Source: Toxorhynchites rutilus septentrionalis (lineage: Eukaryota; Arthropoda; Insecta; Diptera; Culicidae). Taken from it: a DNA stretch of 64,000 nucleotides. The notes beneath the pieces are model-generated. The model worked only from the letters and a program-made list of their open reading frames with translations, searched no databases and was not told where the DNA came from. Position 1 is the first letter of the stretch; every line of letters begins with the position of its first letter. Shown one piece after another: positions 32,026 through 42,311 of this stretch. Position numbers and translations under genes: made by a program. The DNA lies in NCBI RefSeq assembly GCF_029784135.1, contig NC_073746.1, forward strand, positions 114,140,035-114,204,034, in the 5' to 3' direction.

Positions 32026-32482
32026 CCCCTAAGCACTGCTTACCGCTACCTTGTAAATTTACTTTATTGCGCCTTTGGTTATGCAAAAAATCAAAACAAT
32101 ATTTAAGGTGCAGCAAAAAAAAAATTTTTTTTTAAAGAATAAAAATTGTATTTTTCATCAAATACACCATTTATTTTATTGAAAAAAAACTGCATGATCT
32201 TACACAGCAGATCCAGTAGATCGTTTACAGTGAAAAACTTGTGAACTTGTTGCATTTTCAATGAATTTAAACAGAATTTTCTGCCGGCGCTCTAAAATCG
32301 TGGTTTTGTTATATAAAAATGACTTCTAAATTAGTATCGTAGATTTTTAGCAGCCCAATTGGAGTACTGCCAGATACCTTTAGATGTTTTTGGATAAGTA
32401 AAATAATGAAATAATATCCCAAGTGCAGCGAACAAAATATTTTCCGTTTGTGGCAATATAGTTGCCACGGTCTTATAAAGGG
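32026..32482. mobile_element. TTAA-bounded repeat family P, copy 1
   Basis: A 457-bp element between TTAA at 32,022-32,025 and TTAA at 32,483-32,486. The right terminus on the complement reads CCCTTTATAAGACCGTGG. Internal blocks GCGCCTTTGGTTATGC, ACACCATTTATTTTATTG and GGCGCTCTAAAATCG recur in reverse complement at 38,895-39,241 plus 40,695-40,786. Noncoding, probably a piggyBac-type MITE by its TTAA flanks. Confidence 0.65.
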
Positions 32483-32486
32483 TTAA

Positions 32487-32911
32487 ACCATTCATGCGTC
32501 TCCATTGGATTTTTCATAAGAATATTAAAACAATGGAAACGCATGGTTTATTTCATGCGAAAAGGAAAACTGTTCTTTTAGGCTTTCGAGGTGTCGATCT
32601 AAAAAAGACGCTAGTTTATTTTTTCGGAAAGCTTAGATTTTTTTTCACATAAAATAACGATTTTCTTTTTCGTTTTTGAGTTGTATTTTTCAAAAAATCA
32701 AATAGGCCTTTTTAATTTCATTCGTTTTTCCTACTGTCATATTCATTTACATTTTTTTTCATAAAAACCTAACACAGATCAAAACGCACAAAACCGTATT
32801 TCAAGTATTTAAAATGTTATTTTTCCTCAATATTTTATTGATTTCCCCACAACTTTGCTACAGATCATATTTTAGTCAGACATCAAATCCCTTATCAAAA
32901 ATTAGTCCCAA
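32487..32911 (+). repeat. Dispersed repeat family R, copy 3
   Basis: Starts with CATTCATGCGTCTCCATTGG and, after about 30 bases, ACAATGGAAACGCATGGTTT, the inverted pair seen in copy 1. GTTCTTTTAGGCTTTCGAGG follows. It begins directly after the family P element. Noncoding; the 3' limit is uncertain. Confidence 0.45.
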
Positions 32912-32915
32912 TTAA

Positions 32916-33153
32916 CACATTGCGGACCGCTCACGAGATTTCTCGTGTTTCGCGTTCCGTCTATTACGGATGGATCACGAAATAACCCGTGTTTTTTACA
33001 CTTGATGGTTAAATTCTTGGTCTGCCAAGAATTTAACAAGGCCTACCGATGGCTCGCCTTCGTCTCATCCACACCGAATGAGACGATCTCATTCGTGGAA
33101 TCCGAACAAATGAAGCGTACAAGTTTGCCCCAAAACGTGCGGTCCTTAATGTG
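32916..33153. mobile_element. TTAA-type MITE, CACATT..GGACCGC ends
   Basis: A 238-bp element with left end CACATTGCGGACCGC and right end complement CACATTAAGGACCGC. Perfect TTAA lies on both sides (32,912-32,915 and 33,154-33,157). It is noncoding. Its terminus resembles that of the 31,623-31,872 element, so both may use the same piggyBac-type transposase. Confidence 0.75.
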
Positions 33154-33332
33154 TTAAAATTGATCGTCTGATGAGGAAAATTGTAATTTCGGATAGGTTT
33201 TTATCTTATGTACGAGAATTTAAAAAAAATCGGAGATCATCGCATCAAAATCCGTTTTTTAGGAGAAAAAATGAGAAGCGAGGACAAGAAATTATGCCTT
33301 TGCTGTGGCAAACCGACAGTTTGCTGCTCTGC

Positions 33333-33395
33333 TTTGTGCGGATTCTGATGCAATCGGCGGGCGCATAAAATCGATTGCATCAGAATCTGCACAAA
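33333..33395. repeat. 24-bp hairpin
   Basis: The left arm starting TTTGTGCGGATTCTGATGCA (33,333-33,356) pairs with the right arm starting CGATTGCATCAGAATCTGCA (33,372-33,395), with one G:T-type mismatch and a 15-base loop. Outer CTCTGC/GCAGAG segments can extend the stem. It could be an MITE relic or a small hairpin RNA source. No evidence of expression is available from sequence. Confidence 0.7.
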
Positions 33396-36300
33396 ACATT
33401 CTCATTGCAGAGCATGTTTTCTAGCCACCAAAAGCCTTTCTCAAGGCTAAGCGGTAATTCTAAATTTTCTAGACAACTTCACCGGTATCCTTCCGCTTCT
33501 TTTTCAGATCTTGTGCAACAAATGCGAAATATTTTTCGATTTGCCTATTTACTTCTATTGGGTGTATGGGGATCCATTCCGATATGATTCACCCAGTTTC
33601 ATAGATACCAATTTTCGGCTTTGATGTATCATGCATTCTTTCTTATAGATCAGATCTTCGAGTAGCTTGGTGGCTAGTCAGCGCCTTGATAGTTATTCCG
33701 AGCATTATTAAGCCATTAATTTCTGATTTCATGCTTCCAATGAATATATGTAAGCATTTGAAAAAAAAAGTCAGTTTCTTTACTCGGTGGATTAATAGCT
33801 TTAATTCAAATTGCTTGAGGGATTGGTTCAGGGAACACTTTCTATTTTATATATTGGAGAGAGAAAAAACCGTAATACCACAGAGCATTGCTACCGAATC
33901 GAAAATCGAAACTGCCCATTCTTTCGAAACCGCAGCCTCAACATCACATTGAAATTGCGCCCTCTCTACCGTGTTTTATCTACAACTTCTTATCACTGCT
34001 TGTAGAAAATTGGACCTATTCGCTACACTTCATCAAGTGATTAGCGGACGAATACAAAACAGTTCAAGTGGAACGATGAAAGTGATTAAAGCGATGAGAG
34101 TGAAGCATAGCTGAAATCCTTGTCGTTTATTTATTGCTAGTCTCTTGAATCTCGCTCCTTTTTCGACGGAAAATGGCCAAACAAAGGGATCCTGCCGCAG
34201 CGGTTTTCGTTTCGCCGTGTAATCCTCGGGACATGTAAAGTCCATCCGATAACGCTAAAGCTTTCCACGCGCGCTTTCTAGATTATAAGTCAACATGAAC
34301 GGAATCGACTGCTCGGCTGTTCGTTAGGCTGGAGATAATGTCAGGAAAATTGATTCTTTTGTGCAAATCATGACGAGCTTCTCTGAGCGCAGCCATGTAA
34401 AACTTAGATGACTCCGGATAGAGCCTATCAGAGGCCTTTGTGTGCGATACAATAAAAAGTGAAAAATGTGCTACATTTTCCCGTTGGAAAAAGGCAGTTT
34501 TTGGTAACAGATACCGTTTTTTTGTGCAACGTTTCTTCGCCCCGGGGCTTTTATGTATATGGTAGCGCATAAGTTGAATTACACAAACACCCAGAGTGTG
34601 TATCTTGGATCCAACGATGCCTATGCTCTCTCTCTCTCCAGGACTTATTATTCTTTCTAGAATTTCACGTTTCAATTTAATACACATGACAGAACAATTG
34701 CTTTACGGACCGATCGCTGTGTAGAAAATGTCAACACACTGTGCTAAAGCTTCTGGGAAAGCATACATATGGTTTGGATCCCGAGCGTAGAATGAAACAC
34801 ATACCTGACTCTTTTTATTGGAAAAAGCTCCTCTTTGTCTTCCCGAAACCAATCAGAATATTTAATTATGTTTGGAAAGGTCCGATCCGAAGTCAAACGA
34901 TATCGGGCGCATTCGTCCAAAGAGAGGTGAACAGTTCAAACAAATCATGCTCGGGGGAATATTTCCCTTTTTTTAACGCGAACAACTTGGAATCCGATAT
35001 CGGTGGAATGTTTGAATTCAATTAAATGCATATTTCAATGTATCCATAGTTTTCACAATTATCGATGATAGTCTCAGTATTTATGTTTCCCCTCTCGAAT
35101 ACAAAACCAACATAATTATATCGAATCCATCGAAAAGGTTCCACTACGGCTGGATGCATTGTAATTTCAACTACACGTGGAGTTGTTTTCTGTATACACC
35201 ATTAGAGTCTGTTTCGGAAAAAGGGATGCGCATAATTTCGATGTAGCCGGTGGGCAATTGAACCCCCGTCATCCGCCACATAAACACATCGTATGAGTTA
35301 CCGATCATTTTTGTTTGTTATTTCATCGACCATCAGATGCGCAGTTTTCGGTTAAAGGGCGAAAGGTTACCTGGTTCGATTAATATTCGCATTAATATTC
35401 ATTATGGGAGAACGTCACACCTGTATGACCGACATGTTCTCAAATGTATCCTGTTTTCCGACTGTACATAGATTTAGATCAATTTGACAACCAATGGTTA
35501 TTTCCAATTTGAAAAAAATCTGGAATATAAAACATATTGAAGAATCACATAAAATATATTGAGGTAGATTTTCGACAAGGTTGTTATTCACTACTACTCA
35601 ACGTTATAATCCCCGCAAGGATTCTCCTATTCAGACTGCACAACCCATCATTCAAATCTCAACGGATACAGCTTTTGATGTACATATATTCCGAGCAAAC
35701 AGTCGGCTAAGCCAATTTCGTCGTACGCCGCCATGATTTGTTCCTTTACCTCCGCTTTCCTTACCTCTGCCATCACTCCCCCCAATACCCAATTCGACAG
35801 GCACGAAATGGTAAAAAACGAACCGACACGAAAAATGTATCAAAAAGTGATAAACGTGTGCGGCGCCGCAGCTGCTGTTACCCCCACCAAAATTCCTTTT
35901 TCCTCGGCCCTTTATTTATTTTGCAAGGTTGCTGATCCGTTATAAACTTCTCGGGCACAGAAAAGGAAACAAAAAACAACACCGCAGTATATACCTCCGC
36001 CGTATACTTGTTGCGGAAGGAAAGGCAGGGAAATCGAAAGTCAAAGCGAGTACTTGTTGCTTGCAAAAAAAAACGAAACGCGAATGAACACGTGGGAGCA
36101 TCAGCGATGAACGAAATATTTTCGGAGGTTAAAATGTTTGGATTGTTTGCGTTGAACCCTTTAAATTTTTATGGGTAATAGAGGATGTAAAATTACGTCG
36201 AATGAAAACTCTAACGAGGTTGTAGCCACAAAGCTTATGCATAAAATGTTATGAAGTGACACACGAGAAGTGCGATTAGGTTAGCAAAATGTAAAATGCG

Positions 36301-36509
36301 TGTGTGGTTTTAGAGCACCATTTTTATTAAAATACGCACGAGCTCATGTTATTCACAATATCAAATGTTCAATTATCGCTGATACTAATTATTGCATATC
36401 CCGCACATAACCCACACCTCATTAAATACATGACATAATAAAATATACGCTATGATTGAACATTATTTTTGTTGTAAATCTCGTCATCAATATTGAAAAA
36501 AAAATCATA
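33396..36509. other. No gene recognised; likely single-copy DNA
   Basis: Three kilobases of mixed composition without transposon ends. The longest frame (minus, 34,283-34,687, 134 codons) shows no domain. A short CT run occurs at about 34,626-34,640. The region 35,650-36,060 has CCGCAGCTGCTG-type words but no sustained frame. If host unique sequence exists in the window, it is likely here, probably intergenic or intronic. Confidence 0.4.
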
Positions 36510-36840
36510 CACCCAAACTAGCGTTGGCTGAAAATATTTCATCTTTGGCAGAAATGATGCCATTTCGTGTGCCAGTGGGTCAAATGAGCAAACAATGAGC
36601 TGTTTTAAAAGCTTAAAAATAGTTTGTATGTATGCGAGCAGATATCTCTTTCTGTTTTCTTTCCTCGTTTCATTTGGGATTGTGCCAAAAAAAGTCAATT
36701 GTCCAAGTCAATGTGGATCGAACCAAGGCCGGCTGGAAAGCAAAGCTATTTCACACGACCACGCTATCCATATAGCTGCCAGCGCTGTTATATTGAAGCG
36801 TGATAATATTACACCTGATCATAAAATGAAGTTGGAGAGT
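36510..36840 (-). mobile_element. tRNA-derived SINE-like family T, minus copy
   Basis: Read on the minus strand: TATGGATAGCGTGGTCGTG (A-box-like) precedes CCTTGGTTCGATCCACATTG (B-box GGTTCGATCC, plus-strand 36,716-36,725). Then come a T run, GGCACAATCCC and a body ending GTTTGGGTG at 36,510. This order fits a tRNA-derived SINE head plus body. The upstream GATCAGGTGTAATATTATCA block is also shared with the decayed copy at 27.03 kb. It forms the left arm of a foldback with 36,837-37,054. Confidence 0.6.
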
Positions 36841-37054
36841 TCGATCCCCATTGACGTAGTATGAACTTTTTTTTTGGCACAATCCCAAACGAAATGAGAA
36901 AAGAAAACAGAAAGAGATGTCTGCTCACATACGTACAAACCATTTGTAAGCGTTTAAAACAGCTCATTATTCGCGCATTTGACCCTCCAACACACGAAAT
37001 GGTATCTTTTCTGCCAAAGAAGAAATATTTTCAGCCAACGCTAGTTTGGGTGCA
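36837..37054 (+). mobile_element. SINE-like family T, plus copy, 5'-truncated
   Basis: Starts at the B-box GTTCGATCCCCATTGACG and contains GGCACAATCCCAAACGAAAT and the body to TAGTTTGGGTGCA. It matches the left arm 36,510-36,694 in inverse orientation over ~186 bp with a ~171-bp spacer. It is flanked by a perfect 42-bp direct repeat containing ATATTACACCTGATCATAAA (36,795-36,836 and 37,055-37,096). Confidence 0.6.
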
Positions 37055-37125
37055 GAAGCGTGATAATATTACACCTGATCATAAAATGAAGTTGGAAAGT
37101 GTTTTCTAAGAAGGACATGAACGAG

Positions 37126-37142
37126 AATATATATATATATAT
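37126..37142. repeat. TA microsatellite
   Basis: A short ATATATATATATATAT run. Confidence 0.8.
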
Positions 37143-37368
37143 CTCTGTCTGGGCCGTGTATTTGGCAAACTGTACGAAAAGCTTTCATATGCTTTCATTT
37201 AAATGTATCTCCTGTTTCGCTCGCTCATATTGGCTCTAGCATATATATCATACAAATTATATACATGTATTGGGGAGTAGAACATTTTCTGTTATTTTTC
37301 AACTCATTTAATGTAAAAAATGGGGATGCCATAACATGTCCTAAAAATTCACTTTGGATGTAGAGGAC

Positions 37369-37590
37369 GACGTTGAGCTATATGGTAGGAATGCGCTGAC
37401 TTACTGGGACTGACAGTTATAAAATAAAAAAATAAAAATATACACGGTTTGTTTTCGAATGTTTTACAAAATATGTCTACTTTCTAGTCGAATATCTGAC
37501 TATTTTCTATGTTTACAATAGGTATCTTCGGGGGCTGGGACCGACACTGACATTGTGCAAATGCTCTTGATGTGGGTTGAAAACGCACCA
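37369..37590. repeat. Diverged copy of the 31.6-kb MITE
   Basis: Shares GACGTTGAGC, GGAATGCGCTGAC, ACTGACAGTTATAAAATAA, TTTTACAAAATATGTCTACT and GGGACCGACACTGACAT with 31,623-31,872 in the same order. The right end is not preserved, because the sequence passes into a mariner transposase relic. Confidence 0.55.
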
Positions 37591-37735
37591 CAAAACGTGA
37601 TTTTTCATGATAACAATGCCTCATCGGACCACGCAAGACTGGCAAGGAAAACGATAGAGCTGATTAATTGGGATCAACAATCGTATGCGGCTTATTCCCC
37701 AAACTTGACTCCTTTCGATTGCCACCTAAATTGTT
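37576..37735 (+). pseudogene. Mariner-type transposase relic
   Basis: About 53 codons containing N-V-I-F-H-D-N-N-A-S-S-D-H-A (second catalytic D region) and Y-S-P-N-L-T-P-F-D-C-H-L (third D region). They correspond to the mariner H-D-N-A-R-P-H and Y-S-P-D-L-A-P-S-D-Y patterns. Around 35 residues separate the two Asp, close to the DD34D family spacing after a small insertion. The usual S-P-D is S-P-N here. No other part of the element is seen. Confidence 0.7.
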
Positions 37736-37990
37736 ATAACAATACAGGGCAGACTCGATTATATACGGTCTCCGATTTCTTTTCACTATTCAGGTATTGT
37801 AAAAATAATAGGTGTAAGCATTCGTTATAAAATCATCTGAATTATAACCTATCATACATAATGCATATTAAAACGTCATCTCTGTGTGGAATTGTTTATG
37901 CTATCTGTTAAAATTCATATTATTTTGACCGTGAGCGAACGTAAACTTTCATTGACCAGTATTTGAGTAGAAAACATAATAGGTATATTA
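37736..37990. other. No gene recognised
   Basis: Short AT-rich spacer. Nothing recognised. Confidence 0.45.
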
Positions 37991-39241
37991 CAGAGTGGCC
38001 ACTCAATTACAATTATTGAATTCCCGCATGAATTTACGCAATTCCCGACTTTCAGAAATGAAAATTTAATGATATAATGTCGTTAGTTAAAAATTGAGTT
38101 TTGAACCGGAATTGTGAAAATACGTTTACTTTATTGTTTCCAAGATCCTCATGTGACAAAAAATTTAACGGTTTGTTTTCAGCAAGATATTTTGAGTTGG
38201 ATGTAGGGTTCAGGGATGGACGGAATTGATTCTGGAATATATGCACCTGGTGTTACGGACCTATTTTAGATAGCAGGGCTAAAAATAAATTAAAATAATC
38301 AAATATCAAATTTGTAGCGCAACGCGCATTTGAAAAACAAAATAATGCCAGCAAGAAGAAACCACATTTTTTGTTTCCTTTTCTTCAATTGTTCTATACA
38401 GCTCCCAAGATAAGCGCGCCAGAGATAGCGCATTAGACGAAGGGATAGAAGTAAATATTTATTGGCGGGTAGTTAGCTAGATGTTTCCCACTTTAACCTT
38501 TTTCGTTGGAAGCATGTTTTGAAAAGACCCAAGGTGAGAGCGCTGTATGGGCCATTCGAGAGGTGATAAAAATAGTTTTGTTTAGGTCTCGCCCTTTATT
38601 GCGCATGGAATGAACGCGAAGTACAGTGAAGGAATAAGGCAAAGAAATAAGAATGTTTTTTTAAAATCCCACGCGTGTTACGTAGTGAAGGATAAGAAAA
38701 GGAAAATATAAATAGAGATTCCTTTGCTGGCAATCAGCAAATAGTTAGGTCGTAAAACCTTCACCAAATTGAGCCCCTTTATCAAGAGCGAAGAATGGAA
38801 ACCATGGGATGAATTTGATGGCAGATAACCGATGCGGTTTCGGGAAATAAGTAAATAAGTTCCCTGGTTAACACCTGGTACCTGAAGCGCTTTACCCTTT
38901 ATAAGGCCGTGGCGACTATATTGCCACCAACAATAATTTTTTTTTTCGCCGCATTTGGAATATTTTCTTTCAATAATTTACTTTACCAGAAGCTTTTAAA
39001 GGTATCTGGCATTACCTCTTTGTTTTGGGCTGTAAAAAAAGTACGATATAAATTTGGGAGTCATTTTATATGACAAAACCGCGATTTTAGAGCGCCGACA
39101 AAAATTCGTTGAAAATGCAACAAGTTGATAAGTTCTCCACTGTAAGTGCACTATTTAGGATACACTGTGCAGTTTTTTCAATAAAATAAATGGTGTATTT
39201 GATGAAAAATTCAAATGTTCGATGTTACTTTGTAAGTGGTA

Positions 39242-40694
39242 CAGTTGTGTTCAAAATAATAGCAGCGCCTAATGCTATTTCTACATTATTATTACTATTG
39301 TTGATGTTATCAATGTTATCAACTAATCATATGAATATATAAAGGTGTCATCACCGGTTCAAAACCCATATTGTTTATAGCAATACAATTTCGTTTAGTG
39401 TATATTTCATTTGACACTTCCGGCTGAGTCCGTTTCACGTTGTTCAAAATAATAGCAGCGAAAAACAATTTCAAACAAAGTTTGTTTCCATTCGGAGTTT
39501 TATACTAGTTTTGCTATTTTGTTAGTCGATAAGTATATAAAAATTAAGATATGTACAAGAAAATATGTTTGTTTTGTTTGTATTGCAGAAAATGGGTCGC
39601 GGAAAACATTGCTCTGAGGAGCAGCGCAATTTTATCAAAACGTTGATAAATCAAGGCAAAACTTACAGACAAGTACAGCAAACAGTGGGGAGCTCGGCCA
39701 AAATGATAAGCAATGCTTTGAAATGGAAAGACAAGTTTGAAACTCGTGGCCGGAAACGTTGCACTTCTGAAAGAATTGATCGAAGTATCATCAAGATATC
39801 ACGGGCTGATCCAACTTTGTCTTCTAATAAGATCAAAGATGAACTAGACTTAACTGTGAGCACTGTTACAGTAAGACGACGATTGACGGAAGCCAAACTA
39901 TACGCACGTAGTCCTCGGAAAGTACCATTGTTGACAAAACGTCATGTCTCGAATCGCCTCAAATTTGCTAAAATGCATATCGATTGGCCGAAAGAAAAAT
40001 GGCGTAATGTTTTGTGGACGGATGAGTCCAAAATAGTTTTGTTCGGTTCAAAAGGTCGTCGTCAGTATGTGAGACGTCCACACAATACGGAATATCAACC
40101 GCAGTACACGGATAAGACAGTAAAGTACGGCGGAGCAAAAATGATATGGAGAAGTTTTTCGTACAACGGTGTCGGGCCAGTTTATCGCATACCAGGCATC
40201 ATGGATTAACATGGCTACATCAAGATACTCAGTGAGGTTATGTTATTTTATGCTGAGGAGGAAATGCCACTAAAATTGGTGATGCAGCAGGACAACGATC
40301 CTAAACACACGAGCAAACGCGCTAAGGCGTGGTTTAAGGAGAAGAATATTTATGTTATGGAGTAGCCAGCGCAGTCTCCAGACTTAAACCCTATTGAAAA
40401 TATGTGGGAAGATGTCAAATACGTTGTTTCTGAAGCCAGACCAAAAAAATGTGGAAGAATTATGATCTGTAATTCGTGATTCGTGGGCTGCAATAACCGA
40501 CTCTCGCTGCCAAGCACTTGTGAACTCGATGCCGAAACGGTGTGCTGTTGTTATTAAGAATAAGGGCTACGCTACAAAGTACTAAGGTGGATAATCATGT
40601 TACAGAACAACTTCGAAATCTTTCAGCGCTAATTACAAATTATTATCTTATTTCAGATTTTAAATCAGCACTGCTATTATTTTGAACACAACTG
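39242..40694 (+). mobile_element. Tc1-type DD34E transposon
   Basis: A 1,453-bp element with terminal inverted repeats beginning CAGTTGTGTTCAAAATAATA (39,242-39,265 and complement 40,671-40,694; 24 bp exact, then one mismatch). TA lies on both sides (39,240-39,241 and 40,695-40,696). A second direct copy of the inner terminus (TTGTTCAAAATAATAGCAGC) occurs at 39,440-39,459, like the paired transposase-binding sites of some Tc1/Tc3 elements. One degenerate transposase gene is present. Confidence 0.92.
39592..40585 (+). pseudogene. Tc1 DD34E transposase, broken
   Basis: The likely start is ATG at 39,592 (M-G-R-G-K-H-C), just after a splice-acceptor-like TTTGTATTGCAG ending at 39,588. The frame also extends further upstream. 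Paired helix-turn-helix segments cover roughly the first 110 residues. The first catalytic Asp is in L-W-T-D-E-S-K. Stop TAA at 40,207-40,209 ends the 5' frame, after which sense continues through V-M-Q-Q-D-N-D-P-K-H-T-S (second Asp) and S-P-D-L-N-P-I-E-N-M-W (Glu), with 34 residues between them. A TAG replaces the usual Trp before P-A-Q-S. A frameshift in an A-run near 40,445 precedes the C-terminal N-K-G-Y-A-T-K-Y and TAA at 40,583. At least three lesions make it dead. Confidence 0.88.
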
Positions 40695-41313
40695 TATGTA
40701 GAAAAATACTTTTTTTCGCTACTCTAGAAAAATTATTTTAACTTTTTCATAACCAAAGGCGCAATAGAGTGAGTTCACAAGGCAGCATCAAATAATATTT
40801 TGGGCGTCAGTTTCAACGGGCTGTGGCAATTAGAATTTCACCAGTGTTATTGGGGATAACGTGCAATGGCAACTACAGGGTGCCTGGCGAATTTTTGCAG
40901 TAAATTTCAAATAGCAATTTCTCATGCAAGATTCAAATATATCTGGCAGCACTGACCAGCTTATACTATTAAGTGTCAGATGTGAACAAACAGTGTTCAG
41001 TAAACGTAAAGATGTCGAAACAAGAGGGTAATTGGTCAGCTGTCATCGTTAAGCAATTCCCGACTTTTCCCGCATTTTTCCCGATGGATTTTGATTCCCG
41101 ACTTTTTCCCGCATTTCCCGCTTTTCCCGAATGGGTGGCCACCCTGGTATTACTATACTATTACTATACTATACATCGTGACGTGACTTTTATTACAAGT
41201 TGGTTATTGATTTACGGTTTTTTGTGAATGAAAATAGAAAGTCAGTACTGATATACTAATATTTCATAAAAAAAATTAAAAAGCTTTAAAATTTTGCTTT
41301 CTGTTTACAGACA

Positions 41314-42148
41314 ATGAGTCGTGGTAAACATTGCGATCCCGATGAAAGACGGCTGATTAAAAAACTGCGATATGAAGGTAAAACTTTTAAAGAAATAGCA
41401 GAAACCATCGGCTGCTCACAGAATATGGTTACAAATGCCCTGACACACCGGAAGAAATCAGAAACATGAGAACGGAAAAGGAAAACTAGTTCTAGGGATG
41501 ACCGCCGAATACTGAAATGGGTGGAAAAAGATCCTTTCCTTGCATCTACTTCGATTAAAAAAGAACTTGAACTTGAAGTGACAACTGGAACAACCCGGAA
41601 CTTCATTGATTGTAAATACCGTACTCGTGCTGCCAGAAAAACTCCTTGCGTATCGGAAAGAAATCGTAAAAAAAGACTGCTATTTGCCAAATATCATCTG
41701 AAGAATCTCATACACCATGGAGCCAGTTATTTCAGAAATTTGCTATGGAATGACGAAATAAAAGTGAATTTCTTCGTTGCAGATAGCCGGCATTATGTTG
41801 GACGTCCCAGAAATAGCGAGTTCTCTCCACAATACACGAAGAAGACCATCAAGCATGGCGGGGGTTACATTATGGTATGGGGATGCTTTTCATGGCATGG
41901 CGTTGGACCTCTTTTTTGGATAAAGTCTATTATGACACAGAATGAATACCTTGGCATCTTGAATTAAGTAATGCTACCTTATTCAGAGAAGAAATGACAT
42001 TAACATGAAGATTCCAACAGGATAATGATCCTAAACACAAGCCGAAAAAGACCTCATCCCAATAGAAAATTTTTGGAATGAGGTCAAAAAAATATATCGC
42101 GAATATAATAAACAAAAACCTGGACGAGTTGTGGAACGCGATTCAAAA

Positions 42149-42150
<2 letters not shown>
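41314..42150 (+). pseudogene. Second Tc1 transposase relic, 5' part
   Basis: Starts M-S-R-G-K-H-C at 41,314, directly after a TTTCTGTTTACAG splice-acceptor-like stretch, a parallel to the Tc1 at 39.2 kb. The N-terminal helix-turn-helix is followed by a TGA at about 41,467. Sense then continues in frame with W-V-E-K-D-P-F-L-A-S through N-L-L-W-N-D-E-I-K (first Asp) to a stop at 41,965. Further on, Q-D-N-D-P-K-H-K is joined almost directly to L-I-P-I-E-N-F-W-N-E-V-K, so about 25 codons between the second Asp and the Glu are deleted. The L1/Tx1-like element interrupts it at 42,151. Its C-terminus is at 46,881-46,975. Terminal inverted repeats were not found. Confidence 0.8.
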
Positions 42151-42183
<33 letters not shown>

Positions 42184-42311
42184 ATACATATTTATTTCCA
42201 GTTATTTCCTAATTACAATATCCATAACTACTTACTACACTATTTACAAACAAATATTGGTAAGTAACATACATAACATTCCTAGCTGTTCTCTTTCTTC
42301 ATTCACACGTT

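Larger units (their letters stand above)
38895..40786. mobile_element. Repeat family P, copy 2, split by Tc1
   Basis: The left part 38,895-39,241 begins CCCTTTATAAGGCCGTGG. The right part 40,695 to about 40,786 holds CATAACCAAAGGCGCAATAG. Together they match the reverse complement of 32,026-32,482 in order, totalling ~439 bp against 457. The interruption is exactly the TA-flanked Tc1 element, so the Tc1 insertion is younger than this repeat. Confidence 0.75.
37991..41146. mobile_element. Possible hAT-like element, CAG(A/G)GTGGCCAC ends
   Basis: The left end CAGAGTGGCCACTCAA and right end complement CAGGGTGGCCACCCATT are similar and inversely placed. Subterminal AATTCCCGAC and TTCCCGCAT words occur near both ends, although in direct rather than inverse orientation. 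Candidate 8-bp flanks GTATATTA and GTATTACT agree poorly. The interior contains the family P repeat and a Tc1 element. No transposase of its own was seen. The two ends may belong to different insertions. Confidence 0.35.

Noticed and set aside
34283..34687. 134-codon minus-strand frame as a host gene
   Set aside because: No recognisable domain, no promoter or splice support, and a length possible by chance in 64 kb.
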